Positions 38,301 to 49,078 of a DNA stretch of 64,000 bases are shown in pieces. The DNA comes from Pagrus major (taxonomy: Eukaryota > Chordata > Actinopteri > Spariformes > Sparidae). The DNA lies in assembly GCF_040436345.1 (NCBI RefSeq), contig NC_133232.1, forward strand, positions 28,893,315-28,957,314, in the 5' to 3' direction. The translations under genes and the position numbers were made by a program. The first letter of the stretch is position 1. Every line of letters starts with the position of its first letter. Below the pieces are notes generated by a model. The model worked only from the letters and a program-made list of their open reading frames with translations. It ran no database searches and had not been told where the DNA came from.

Positions 38301-39642
38301 CTGGTCCTTCGGGAGAACATCCCACAGATGACTGTGTCAGCTACTGAAGACCACATGATAGACGTTCATTTTGAAGCATTCAGCCCGTTGTTTTTCCACA
38401 GCATCATGTCTGCCTTGTCATTTCAACACCGTGTGAGCATGCGTGGTGTGTGTGTGCATGTGTGCATGCAGGTGTAGGCAGCTCAGGTAGCTCAGGGAAG
38501 CAGGACGAAGGCCAGCAGTTGACGGTCTGGCTGTAACTCTTCCTCTTGTCGCTTTTACGGCTTTAAAACGAGTCTTAATGGAGCAAAGTATTGAGTAATG
38601 TTTGCCAGTTTGTGTGATGAAAATAATCACAAATATGATACACAAAATATCAGAGTAAATTGTGGTTTAATCATAAAAAAATAAGTGATGGCCAGTGCAG
38701 CTATATTTCTAACAATTTAATTATGTTGCATGTTTATTTAAGTCTATTCAGTGCATTTTGTGCTGTATGCGTTAATGTTTTCAGTCCTGTTCCTGGGGCC
38801 TCCTGCCCTGCATGTTTTGAATGTTTCCCTGCCCCGACACACCTGATTCAAATAAATGGTCGTTGTCAGGCTTCAGCAGAGCTCAATGATGCCTGTAAAC
38901 AGTCCTGACAAGAGGCTGAATTAGGCAGTGAAATCATCAGAGGTTATTTTCTCTGACAAAACTCCTTAAAGGTGATCTCGGTTAACTGACCTGTCGCTGA
39001 TAGAAAGCAGATAATAATTTCACATATATTTTAAATTCCAGTTAATGTGTGTGCTCAGTACAGGACATTTATAAGTTGAATGCAAAATGAAAGTGAGCTG
39101 TTTATCTTCAATTTATCGTCAGTCACAAATAAAAAAAGTTTAAGATTTTATCAGCATTACTGAAAGGCTTACTGTCTCTTATGGATCATTTGCTCCCTTC
39201 ATACACATGCCCTGTCCATTTGAATACAATTATCAGATACTCCAGTCTGATTAGATTGTATGACTGTGTATTGCCTTGTTTGTTTAATTACCATTTGTTG
39301 GTGAAACAATGCATTTTCTTTTATTTTGTAAGCGGTTGGCTAATTAAATCTGTAATTTTCTTTATCTCTTATTTTGTATGCATGTGTCTTGATACTTGTT
39401 CATCCTGGCAATATCACTGGACTTGTGCCATGACTTTTGATCCTTCACATTTTGCCATGGTAACCATATCATTCCTGTCCCCCCCCCCTCCTCCTCCCCG
39501 CCCACATCCTCGTCCTCTGTCTTTCGTCTGACTCGCCTGAATAAAAGTTCCCATGATGCACGGTGCCACAACCTCCACTGTTTCGTCGGCTTCGACCCCA
39601 GTCACCAATGTTCCTTTCGCTGAATCTGCCGCCTCGAATCAG
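23309..39642 (+). CDS. mbnl3: muscleblind-like splicing regulator 3 (exons to the 95-nt exon)
   Basis: Coding exons: 23309-23482, 30773-30937, 32503-32706, 32799-33038, 34443-34596, 37118-37153 (36 nt) and 39548-39642 (95 nt); all have AG/GT borders and matching phases, giving 356 residues to ...AASNQ. The protein binds YGCY RNA elements and controls alternative splicing and mRNA localisation. Four CCCH fingers are visible: C-x7-C-x6-C-x3-H at residues 19-38, C-x7-C-x4-C-x3-H across exons 1 and 2, and a second pair of the same two types in exon 4 ([24 protein letters not shown]). A Met/Pro-rich linker separates the pairs. [18 protein letters not shown] and [10 protein letters not shown] match MBNL3 better than MBNL1 or MBNL2, and the neighbours hs6st2 and rap2c agree. 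The 36- and 95-nt exon sizes are family hallmarks. I saw no equivalent of the 54-nt nuclear-localisation exon. The C-terminus beyond 39642 is uncertain; candidates are listed separately. Confidence 0.93.
25665..25950 (+). repeat. family A dispersed repeat, most complete copy
   Basis: It begins with CTGCAGCTAATGACTATTTT and contains ATTGATCTGCTGATTATTTT, AATTTCCCAAAGTGACGTCT and TCGACTACTCCATTAATCGA. This is the fullest copy in the window and a useful reference for the others. Confidence 0.65.
27205..27400 (+). repeat. family A dispersed repeat, diverged copy
   Basis: CAACAAATCTTTATTTTCAT, TAACTGTTAATCTGATGAAT and ATTCCCAACACAAGTTCTCA follow the order of the 25665 copy. Heavily mutated. Confidence 0.5.
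29860..29960 (+). repeat. family B repeat fragment (GCAGGACTTTTACTTGTAAC)
   Basis: AAATGCAGGACTTTTACTTG followed by AACGAAGTATTCTTAGGTTG and GTGGTATTG corresponds to 7920-8000 in the same orientation, and to the 55825-55930 and 58300-58510 copies in the other. Confidence 0.55.
30938..32502 (+). other. mbnl3: mbnl3 intron 3; contains a fish dispersed repeat at 31080-31480
   Basis: The repeat part includes CAATGGAGGCTGCAAGTTTC, GAATATTGGACCAGGATTGA, CTTATAATCAGATTTTCAGT and GAGCACAGAGAAAATGTAAT, a set I associate with a common perciform interspersed repeat. A second repeat-like stretch spans about 32080-32315. No coding exon was seen apart from the flanking ones. Confidence 0.5.
33985..34090 (+). 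repeat. fish interspersed repeat tail (GTTTATTTGTATAGCAC type)
   Basis: AAGTTTATTTGTATAGCACA, ACAAGGCAACTCAAAGTGC and TTTACATTTATAACATTAAT are the conserved words of a very abundant fish repeat. Short copy within the intron. Confidence 0.65.
34189..34335 (+). pseudogene. partial tandem duplicate of the mbnl3 exon at 34443-34596
   Basis: Sequence 34189-34335 is nearly identical to 34530-34676, a constant 341-bp offset. It repeats the last ~67 bases of the exon (coding [20 protein letters not shown] in the original), its GTGAGT donor and about 75 bases of intron. The copy has a few substitutions, such as FHYQQALSN in the corresponding reading. Upstream of it CACCTCCTTCCGTAG resembles an acceptor, so a 65-nt pseudo-exon (34191-34255) is conceivable. 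Its length is not a multiple of three and inclusion would shift the frame. Confidence 0.85.
34818..35773. mobile_element. TIR-bounded DNA element in mbnl3 intron, possibly nested
   Basis: The left end reads CAGTGACTACGTTTACATG (34818-34836), and the right end (to 35773) is its inverted copy, ATGTAAACGTAGTCACTG. Such ends are common in fish DNA transposons. Inside, TTAAAGG.GCA at about 34966 and GTGCCCCTTTAA ending near 35640 may be the ends of a second, nested element. No transposase is encoded and I could not identify a target-site duplication. Confidence 0.6.
36290..36510 (-). repeat. family A dispersed repeat, inverted copy
   Basis: The right end reads AATTAATGAAAATACCCAAT followed by TGTTGCAGCCGAG, the reverse complement of the family A start (GGCTGCAACAATTGGGTATT). 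Noncoding. Confidence 0.55.
37154..39547 (+). other. mbnl3: mbnl3 intron between the 36-nt and 95-nt exons
   Basis: 2.4 kb between GTAGAT (a weak donor) and an acceptor with a CCTCCTCCTCCCCG-type tract. The weak donor fits a regulated small exon. No other gene-like signal. Confidence 0.45.
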
Positions 39643-40019
39643 GTTTGCTCTTTCATTTCAGTTCTCTTTTTATTTTAGCTCAGGAGGTTCTGAGTTCATA
39701 GTCTTTCTTTCATCAGGTTAAAGAAACACCTGCCTGTAGTGTCACATGTATTATGTTCACATTTCATCTGTCCTCACTTTTCAGTCTGTTGTGTTGTGAG
39801 CAAATGAAAACAGCGTTTATTCTGAGAAGAATCTCCGAACAGGGAACTGTTTTCATCTAAATGTTGTAGTCTGCTGTAGAGCCACTGTCTGTCTCTGTCT
39901 TCTGTGTAATCTATGGACATAAAGTATGTGCTCTGGCCTCGTTAATACTCCTGCTTTAATTAAAATACTTTCATCTTGTTCCAAGTGAATTCCCCTTCAC
40001 AAAAAGTCCTCATTTGACT

Positions 40020-40680
40020 TCTCTTTTGTAGATTGGGACACATTTCATGGCAAAATTCGCCAAATAGCATGAAAAAGATAGGAAAAAATATCTTTGCAAT
40101 ATATATATTTTTTCCAATATCCATCGTGATATTTTTCTATTATTTACACCATATTTCATGTGTTGATGGAGAGTTTTACTGGTCGAAATCTTTTTTTTTT
40201 GTACCTGGTAAGGGGAGACCCTACAGGTGAAGGTGAGCAGGGCATAAAAAATGAATGAATAGATATCATGAAACTTCCCCAATTGATTTCTTACATGACG
40301 ATGATTATTTCTTCTTTTTACAAGTTTTCTGACATCATGTGTTAAAATATTGTTGCTGTCCAGTGAAAAACGCTTATCTCACTTTCTCCAAAATGTCCAC
40401 TTTTATATCTCTTAATCACTCTATAAATCAGAAAATACTTTCAACAACCACAGAAAATTAATTTTCCATGTTTGTAGGAATAAAATGTTGTATAAATCAG
40501 GGCGTGAATGGTATTTCAACAAACCAGTCTTTAAAAACAGACAGTTTTAGATAAGAAATGGTGAACAGGGTACAATTTTAACTAATAGATATCACCATGA
40601 AACTTCATCGAGTGATTACTTATATTAAGACAATTTTTTCTTTATACAAGTTTCCTCATATTTATTTTTAAACATGCAAA
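40020..40680 (+). repeat. fish dispersed repeat with internal near-duplication
   Basis: GTGAGCAGGGCATAAAAAAT ... GATATCATGAAACTTCCCCA at 40231-40280 and GTGAACAGGGTACAATTTTA ... GATATCACCATGAAACTTCA at 40562-40608 are diverged copies of the same unit, each followed by TTTACAAGTTTTCTGACAT-like or ATACAAGTTTCCTCATAT-like text. AT-rich, noncoding. Confidence 0.5.
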
Positions 40681-41009
40681 TGATACGATCTAAAAAAAAA
40701 AAAATTGCTAAGTCTGTTTATTTTGGATGTTTTCTTTCCACTAGTGTGAAAAAAAACATTGGCCAAAATCTCAATCTCAAAAAAATTGGTCAGTACACAA
40801 AAAAAACATATTTTCACCTGCAGTCTCTCCCACTAGAATGAAATTATTGACACATAATTGTGTACAATTTAAGTAGTTAAATGGCAGTTGGCAGCTTTAT
40901 TCCAACAATGATGATACATCTTCTCATTGCTCCTTGACCACTTGATGTGGTGGTTATTTGAAAAATCATTTTGCACTCTGACTTAATCTCACTGAATCCT
41001 CTCCTGCAG

Positions 41010-41312
41010 GTGACTGATCCAAGATCTTTGTGTCTTTGTGAATTCACTGCTCCTCCTCTCACCCCTCCCTCTCTCTCTTCCAGTAGACCCCTCGGAGCTT
41101 CTGACCCCCGATCCAGTGGAGCTCCAGTGCGTTCCCATGGAAACCCATTTCTGTCCCGTCCCCAAACTGCTGGTGGCGGCTCCGGTGGCGCTAAACTCAG
41201 TAAGCCTTTCCCGAAACCCCAGTTAAAGTCCCTGAAGCCTGCGCACTACCAGGGCGGTCATCTATCTGAATGCAGCAAACAATGTGCCTCACCTACAGTG
41301 CACACTGACTGA
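41010..41312 (+). other. mbnl3: candidate mbnl3 C-terminal exon, upstream acceptor
   Basis: Acceptor CTCTCCTGCAG ends at 41009. Joined in phase 0 to the 95-nt exon it would add a ~100-residue Ser/Pro-rich tail beginning VTDPRSLCLCEF and ending at the TGA 41310-41312. Codon use looks less convincing than in the other frame (next entry), and human MBNL3 has only a few residues after this point, so I regard this as possible but unproven. Confidence 0.3.
41084..41226 (+). other. mbnl3: candidate alternative mbnl3 terminal exon read in the other frame
   Basis: A very strong acceptor (CCCTCTCTCTCTTCCAG) ends at 41083. Spliced directly from the 36-nt exon (phase 1) it gives VDPSELLTPDPVELQCVPME and onward, ending TAA at 41224-41226, a 371-residue product. 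Spliced from the 95-nt exon (phase 0) the first codon is TAG and the protein stops at ...AASNQ after 356 residues. The start VDPSELL resembles in spacing the alternative MBNL1 tail that begins IDTSNII. A donor-like GTAAGC lies at 41200. Confidence 0.45.
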
Positions 41313-41503
41313 GTGGCAACGTGAAACTTGTTATAAGATGTAATGAAAGTTAGAAAAGCTGCGATTGTTCACGCAATACAAGCCTGGACGTATTACTGTT
41401 GCTTTAAAGCAGCCATCCTGATGCATACTGACTCGATCAGGCTGAGCAATAGAGCTCCCTCCTTCTTACAGCCATACATGCCCACACCTTAAAAGTGCAC
41501 CAG

Positions 41504-41505
<2 letters not shown>

Positions 41506-41579
<74 letters not shown>
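41506..41579 (+). repeat. (CA)n microsatellite, interrupted
   Basis: Two CA runs, about 41506-41545 and 41551-41579, are separated by TACTA. Confidence 0.95.
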
Positions 41580-41581
<2 letters not shown>

Positions 41582-44500
41582 TTACACACAAACATTTAAG
41601 ACTAAATGCCCTTTATGGGTTGGAGCCATCACACGAGGCAACCCAACACATTTGACTGTTCCAAAGTCAGAAACTCTAAAAAGCAAATTCTGGAAATTGA
41701 GACCATCCGAGCGGCAAACGGACGTGCCGCAGGTCTACAACCATCACGTGTTGTCGAAATGAAAGAGTGTTTCATATCATGTCATGTTTACGTTTCCAGA
41801 TGGCTACAGATGTTTGTGTTGTACTACGTGTCTACCATCAGTTTGTTCTCATGGTCTCATCTTGCCTGATGACTTGTTGTTGATTTGTTTGTGCCTTTGA
41901 TTTTTCTGCTCAGCTGCAGAGGAGACTGAGTCCCCCCCCCCCCCCCAAAAAAAAAACTAAACACTTTAACATATTTGCAATTGAAGACGATATCTGTTAT
42001 TACAAAATACTGTGCATAAAAATCTAGTAATAACACATCGCCAGTTCTTAAATGTTGATTAAGACTTGAATCAGTTTTTGTCCCCTGCTTTCAGTGTCAG
42101 TATCGGATACTGACGGCACCGTTTTCATGTAACGCAACAGCCCAAATTCGGATACAATCACTGCGATATAAAAGGAGCCGAGTTGAGAGATTTTTAAGAA
42201 TGTGGCTCTTAATTTCTTGATTTAAGAAACAAACTGCCTTAAAGCAGGTGAGGTCAAGATTTCTGTATGAGGGCCTGTCTCTGGAAAACTCTACAGGTAA
42301 TAAACCAGACAGCTCAAATTATTAAAATGGATGAATTTGAGGTTGAGGTGTCTTTAGTCATGATGTCTGATCAGTGATTGTTTCTTAGCTGTCAAGAATC
42401 ATTTTTCAGTGAGAGAAAAAGGAAGGTTTGTCCTGTTTCCTCCATGAAGCGATATCCAAACATGGTGTAAAAGAATGACAATCGAGAGGCGTAGAGCCCG
42501 ATTTCCTGTGTCCAACTCACCTGAAATCATAGTAAACACCAAACAATATTCCTGAGGGTCATATCTAAGATTACAGACTTGTATAATTGGCACCTCTCAA
42601 ACTTTTACACCTGATGTCGGGAGTTATTGCACAAGATTGAAGCTGGATTTGTTGTGCCTAAAGTCTGTGTGTGCCAAGTGGTGGTATATGCAAGGAGCTT
42701 CCCCCCATTCAATGCAATACCTGAATAATTCCTCCAAATAAATGTCTCCCGCTCAAATGCAGAGATGTATTTAAAAAAAAAGCCCAGTTTCTTGGTGTAA
42801 TTGTCTCCTTTCATGCGGCTTTTGGATCGAACAAGTGGCACAGAGATTTTTATGTTTCACGGCTCTTCAGGGAGAAAGCTTAGAACTTGAAAATGTCCTG
42901 TCTGCGTTTATAATGTGTCGTCTTTTCTACTGATGTGCCCTTTTTGTCGTCAGACGCAGAATATGGCAAGCCACAGTTGTTACGGTAAAGCCAGGAGACG
43001 GAGGAATAAATCACCTGTTTGATGTTTCATGGTGAAAGAAATTACAAACCGGTTGGAGTTTTGGTATCCAGACGCCTGTAGACCTGTGAAATTGAACGTA
43101 ACAGCTTTGGAAACTGGGCTGAAATCACTTTTATCCAAATTCAAATGTGCCTCTTTCAAGTCTCCTCGAACCACCACTGTCAGTACACTGTAAGAAACAG
43201 ACCAGTGCTCAAAGATAGATGTGTTATTTGGTACATTATTATTATAACAGTAAATCACCTCTGTACTAGTTTCTTCTCTGAGACAGCTGTGCTGCCTCAT
43301 CGTTTATGTAAACAGATAAATCAGTGTGTTGTGTGCATACATGAGTGTGTCGACAGAGACAATGAATCACATATTTGGTTAGTTGAAAATGCTGCAGATA
43401 TTAAGGCATTTCCCACTGAGCATTATTCATTTTAAATAATGTTATTGTGTCGTGAATGTATCTAATGCAAAAATTACTCATGCCCTTCTAAAAGACAGGC
43501 ATGTTGAAATGTAATGATTCACTATATATAGACTATTTCTGAGGTCACATAGGTACCATGCTGATACTGTGTTAAGACATATTAAAGTATGTGTATTGTT
43601 ATATAGATTTATATTTAATGTCAATGAGTGGTGTGACTACTTTTAGAAATATCTTTCACTCTCAGAGAAGGTAGAGCAGAATCGTACATTACAGTACCAT
43701 TTCTTGCTAGTCAGTTTTTGTACCCCTACCTTTGAAAGAACCCAAAGTGCCCAGAATGCACCTATAAACAATGTTATAATCATTGGACAAAATTGAGAAA
43801 ATCCACTTGTTATGCCTTTTTTTTTTTTTTCATTTTTCACATGATGTGGATTGGCCAGTTCTCCCCCATATTTGCAGTCCTTGTTTCTGTCAGCTGTGTT
43901 CAATGGGGGGGGCGTTAGAAGTTAGAAGCACCACCTCCCTGGGTTTGGATGGGTGAACGTTACCATCCGGAGCGCCCCGATCAGCGCGCGTCCTTAACTG
44001 CAGCGACCTTAAGCTGACGCTGAATTGACATAAATGTGTCCTCTAAAGGAATAATACGCGTGTTCGCTGTCCTTTCGGAGTTAGATGAGAAGATCGATAC
44101 TGCACTCCCATTAGTGTTAACCCAGCCAATGAGAAAAGCACGATGGCTGAAAACGGGGAAATGGCAAGCCTTAAATTGTGTAGAAGTGACAAAATACACA
44201 CAACAGCACATTGTGTGTTTGTTTAATCAGTACCCAGATATAAAAAAAAAAGACTCACGGCGGAGTGTTGCATCATCACTGACAGCCGAGTCATTCAACG
44301 CTAATTTCTTTTCTGTAAGACTGGACAGATTTCGAACGCTCAAACAAAATGGCGGATAGTAAACAGAGCTCTGCAGAGATCAACAGCTGTGCACAGTGAG
44401 GTTGCCAGGCAACAAGAACCACAGCTACAGACACTCTGCAGAGAGGTTCTGGGTGGAGGGATCAGCCGTCGGGATGTAATGGGGTGTTCACACAGAAACT

Positions 44501-46506
44501 TAGCCCGATTACTTTACTGTGCATTAGCCGATGGCTAGCAAGGACCGGTACACACCAAGGGCGTCTGTGTGTTTGAATCCAGGTCAGCACACTGACCTCA
44601 GCACTCACCAGAGACTCACAGCAAAGTTCAACTACATGCACATTTTTTGCTGACCTGGTGTGAAAATGCAAAAACACCAACTCCCTCTAAAGAAAACAAA
44701 TAGTTGCAATTTGGTTTTTGTACAAATTAAATAAACAAGATATAATGTGTTAATTAGTGAGCTTTATAAGTGTTGTTAGGCGCTTTTTTGTAAGGTTGTA
44801 CTATAGCTCAGCTCGGTTTTTCGAGCCCCATACTGATGTCGATATTTATGTTTTTTAAAAAACTTAAAACAATATATCAGCCGATAGACATTTTCTTTCA
44901 ACATAAACACTAACAAAAAATCTTGTCATGGATCCCCTAGATTTTTTTAGTTTGTTTTTTTTAAAGACTATGAGCAAGATACATACAACAGATATAATAT
45001 AAGATATTATAAGCCAATTTATCAGTCTCTTTCTACTTTGGATGGATCAAGTGGATGTTTTTCCCGCTTCCAGTCTTAATGTTAAGCTAAGCTAATTGTC
45101 TCCTGGTTCCAGCTTAATATTTACCATACAGACATAAAAGTGATATCAATCTTCTCATTTAACCTTCAAGAAGAAAGTGAATATGCATATATTCTTAAGT
45201 ATTTATTGAAACTACCATATACTTTTTATCTACACAGTGGATTAAACAGTACGGAGCCCCGTTAAATGCCTGTTATTGTACAGCTGTAAAGAAATGTACT
45301 TTTTGGTACTTCTTTACCTGTTTTTGAGTGTTTTGAGCAGCAGAATTGTTCCTCTCCTACTCGATGAAATTGATGATCAGAATGTCCAGACAAATGATTT
45401 TGTCTAAATCTTACAGCTTTGAAAGAATAGCTTTGTCCAGCCAAGAAGACCCCCCCCTCTCTCTTTAGCCTTCGTCTCCTCTCCCCTTTACATCGTTATG
45501 CCTTCACTAATTGCTGTCCAGCTGGAAAAAAAAAACAGAATACTTGATTAATAAATTGTGCCTGTTGAGGGCATTTGAATTTTTAAGTACACTTAGACGT
45601 ATGTATTGATGCACAAGAGTGTGTTAGTTAGGGGAATTGTGGTGTGCTGCGAGAAAAAAATAGTTTTTACCTCTTTCCCTCTCTCGTTCTCTTGTTACTT
45701 CCTTTAGGCCACGTTGTATTTTTCCCATACTGTCATTTATCATCACACTGGAATATGCAAAATGCTCTGATCATTGTGTCCAGTGACCAGATCCTTTAGC
45801 ATGTGGACAGTTAATTCAGTCCTGAGCATATTTCTGTTGCCCGGGGCACAAAACAAAGGGCCTTATTTCTCGATCACTGTATAAAGATGTGATAGCTGTG
45901 TATGAAAGTCACATGTATTAATGGTAAGTTAAACTTTTTTTTATCTGACATTGAAAAAAACACAGCATGGAAATAAAAAAAAAAAACTCATTTATACATA
46001 GTTAATAGTTTGTGTAGACCGACAAGAAAAAAGATATAATATGAAAATCATTTGTATACAATGATGGAGTCATTGTTAATGGTAATAGTTGCTGTTGCTG
46101 TGGCAACAAAATGACAACATGGCTACCTTTCTATTATCCTAATTGTGATTTTTTTCACATTCATTGAAATAACATACAACACTAACTTATTCAAAAAGGG
46201 AATGTCTAATTAGTTTGTCTTGTTATCGCAAAGTGATTAAATATTTTGTATGGAAAACTTAAATCCTTGTAATATCCAAAGGTCCTTAGGGGAGATCAGG
46301 TGTTTATTTTGTTTTGTTTATTTGACCTTAATTGTATGTTTTTGTTCTTGTACATGGTGTTTTTGAGAAATAAGAATGGACTTTGGCTTTTAAAGCTAAC
46401 ACCTATCTGTCAGGGAGGTGAAGAGGCTTTTGGACTGATTGAAAGATCTTCATCTTTTTCTGTAAAATTCAACGAGTCGGCAATCCTCACTGTTTACCTC
46501 CTGCAG
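41580..46506 (+). other. noncoding interval, probably mbnl3 intron, with repeat fragments
   Basis: No supported exon. A C-then-A homopolymer lies at 41934-41956. Near 44079-44102 (GGAGTTAGATGAGAAGATCG) and 45040-45175 (TTCCAGTCTTAATGTTAAGC, CAATCTTCTCATTTAACCTT) are two pieces of one fish repeat in opposite orientation. A perfect 9-bp-arm hairpin (GTCAGTATC/GATACTGAC) sits at 42096-42114. Confidence 0.45.
45040..45175 (+). repeat. fish interspersed repeat (GCTTCCAGTCTTAATGTTAAG type)
   Basis: GCTTCCAGTCTTAATGTTAA, GCTAAGCTAATTGTCTCCTG, TACAGACATAAAAGTGATAT and CAATCTTCTCATTTAACC match in order a repeat known from many fish introns. Confidence 0.65.
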
Positions 46507-48035
46507 ACCGAGCGGTCCTCGCTCAGTGTCCTCTGTATGGCGGCGTGAGCTTTCATTAGTGAGTTCTGTTTCCGTTTTGGCCAAGAGAGCGGTCCAGAAG
46601 CCTCTTCCTGCCCAGCTGTGCTGGGTGATGTCGATCCTTGCTGAGGTGTATACGAATGTGTGACGTTCACCTTGTTTGCACTTATGTACATAACTATGTC
46701 AAAATACTCAAAATTTATTTTGAATAAATATAGATAAAAGAGTTGATTAAAAATCAAATCAATGTATTGTTAATGATATGAGTATGTCTATCATTTTATT
46801 ACAGTATAAAAACATTTCTTTGTCCTTTTGTTTGTTTGCTAGAGCCCTGTTCTTTGCCAAGCATGACATTGCCTAGCTGTCAATCATGAATGGTTTGCTT
46901 TAAAAAAGCTTTTTTCTGTTCATTTATTTTTGGTTCAATAATATCTCAAACAAGAGAGGTGGATTAGAGGAAAAAATCAGTCTGGAACATGTGTAATAAA
47001 CCAGTAACCTTGTCCTTAAATGCTCATCATGAATACACAAGTGCAGGTGCAGTCCAGTGATGCACCAAATTAAAGCACAGAGTGGCTCCACCTGCAGGCT
47101 GGGAAAAAAAAATCAGACTGGACTAGAGGGACATTGATGTTAGACGTGTTCACAGGGTTTTTAATTCACTTTACTTTTTTGTCATTTTCTGAAATCAGTT
47201 GTGCTTTGCCTCCTTGTTGTCATTATCCAAAACAACAATAAATCTGAATTCTCCTCAGGATTTAAGTCAAAATTGCAAACAACCTGGTTTTCCAACTGCT
47301 ATTCTTGCAGCAGCAGCAACATCCTCCTTACGCAACTCTGTTCCTTCAGATTTGGACACGTGACGCTCTTCAATTGCTATTAAAGCCAGCGATTTTGTTG
47401 CCATGGCACTTGTCCTAGTGGTGGATTGACTGAGTCATTCTGGTGAATCGGTTCAAAGCCCTCTGACTCCACATGTGGGGAAAAGTACATGTGGAGTGGA
47501 CTTAAACACTTCGGGTTTCCAGTCACCAACATGTTTAAGATTGTGATTTTGTTGTGAAATTGATTTTTTTTTTTGTTGCCATTATTTAAAAATGATTCAG
47601 TTGTAATTGTGCCTTTATCATGCAAGGTGTAGTTTTCTTTTTTACTTTCTACATTCAAATTGACTTAAAACAACACATGTATCGAGTGTGTGTAAAACGT
47701 ATCCCTTTATTTAAAATCTTTTGTTGGTGAGTCGTTATTAAATCGGGTTCATTGAATGACTAATTGGTAACCTGTGGAAGATGACGAGGGCCAAAGACTG
47801 TTCAGGACTAAGCCATATGAAAAACTCTCTCTGACACTCTAGGACAGACTCGAAAGTGACTGCTGTTTCTTAGTCATCTATTGTTTCACTCTGTTTTCTG
47901 CTTGTGGTGCTTGTATGTGCTGCTGTGCTACATGCCAATTTATTTTGCAGTGTATAGCTATTAAGAGTAAGTTACTGTGCCTATGATGAGTTCTGCGATT
48001 TCTGTTTGACCTTTAATAAAACTCATAATTGTGAT
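46507..48035 (+). other. mbnl3: candidate last mbnl3 exon and 3' UTR
   Basis: Acceptor TTTACCTCCTGCAG ends at 46506. In phase 0 after the 95-nt exon the sequence reads TERSSLSVLCMAA and stops at TGA 46546-46548, giving a short tail comparable in size with human MBNL3. The rest is AT-rich and ends with AATAAA (48015-48020) and a GT-rich downstream element. It contains an 11-bp-arm hairpin at 47466-47497 (ACTCCACATGT and its complement). Assignment to mbnl3 rests on position and strand only. Confidence 0.4.
48015..48020 (+). terminator. mbnl3: polyadenylation signal AATAAA, probably mbnl3
   Basis: AATAAA is followed ~20 bases later by TCCTCCTGTGGTGTGTTTTG, a GT-rich downstream element. It lies on the plus strand before the rap2c promoter, so mbnl3 is the only upstream gene it can serve. 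Confidence 0.6.
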
Positions 48036-48444
48036 CCTCCTGTGGTGTGTTTTGTTGTTCGTTACTGCACTGATATAAGTATGTAACATGGACCTGCACG
48101 GTATAATGAAATATTACATATATAACTGCAGTTCCACTCTGTCAAAGCAAGAGTTTTAATAATTACTTCTGAAAAGGATGTAGGCTAATACCTACAATTT
48201 CTAGGACCATGAGACAACCCTAAAATCTGTATGTCATACATTTTGTAGAGTACCTAATAACAGTTTGAAATGTATTTCACTGGCCTTTCTCATTTAAAGT
48301 GTCAAGTCTGTTGCATCTATAACCACACCTGCCTGGGATTTCACAGTGTCCTGACATAACCTGGAGTACACTTATACATCACTGTAGCAAAAAAAGTCAA
48401 GGGAGGACAGCTGGTGTTAGATTGTCTTAATCCAATTAGAAGGT

Positions 48445-48765
48445 ATGCCCACTAGGACACCTACTCAAGCCCTGAGGGGTAAGTGATTTTTATTTTTTTT
48501 CTTTCTGGTGATCTATTTTCTAATTCTCTGATCTAAATTTAAAAAAGAAAAATTGCCAGGATAATCTTTCAAAGTTCCTTAAATTCCCATCTTCTCCTGA
48601 AAGAAAAAAGTAAAGTAAAAAAAGCAATAAAGGGACTTACAAAGATTATCCTGGCAAAACTTTTTTCCCCCCACCAGATACTAAGTCATACTCAGAAGAA
48701 GAAATAATTTAGATCAGACTTAAAAAAAAATTCTCACTTGCTCTTTAGGGCTTCCGTAGACACCC
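48445..48765. mobile_element. fold-back (long inverted repeat) element
   Basis: TTGCCAGGATAATCTTT at 48553-48569 has a perfect inverted copy at 48641-48657. Outward from these, the arms keep pairing imperfectly: GATCTAAAT with its complement near 48705-48715, AAGTGA near 48481, and AAGCCCT near 48467 with AGGGCTT near 48747. The arms are roughly 120 bases each with a ~70-base AT-rich centre. No open frame. Probably a fold-back MITE. Confidence 0.65.
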
Positions 48766-49078
48766 CTTAAGTTTATTTGTATTCAATTCAAATGGTTGAC
48801 TCTACAACTGTTATCAGAGTATTATTTGTATTCAGTATTATTTGATTGCATGACCTTTAATCTGAAAACATCTGACTAGTAGGTGGTAAAACACACAGAT
48901 TAGAAATCAAAATGTTCTTACTTCTTACTTTAGTGGTATTCTGAAGTCCAAATACTGACTACCATGAAATATAATACATTACCCGTGTATATAAATATAA
49001 ATAAACTTGGTGATAGGAGTCGTGATTTTTTTCTATTATTTAGGGCTAGAAGATGCTTTTATTCTGAAACCAGGCTGG
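48766..49078. other. AT-rich spacer, no gene
   Basis: I see nothing beyond short random open frames between the fold-back element and the rap2c promoter. Confidence 0.5.

Noticed and set aside
41506-41579. could the CA array be a CRISPR-like or regulatory array
   Set aside because: It is a plain dinucleotide microsatellite; there are no spacers, and CRISPR is not expected in a vertebrate genome.
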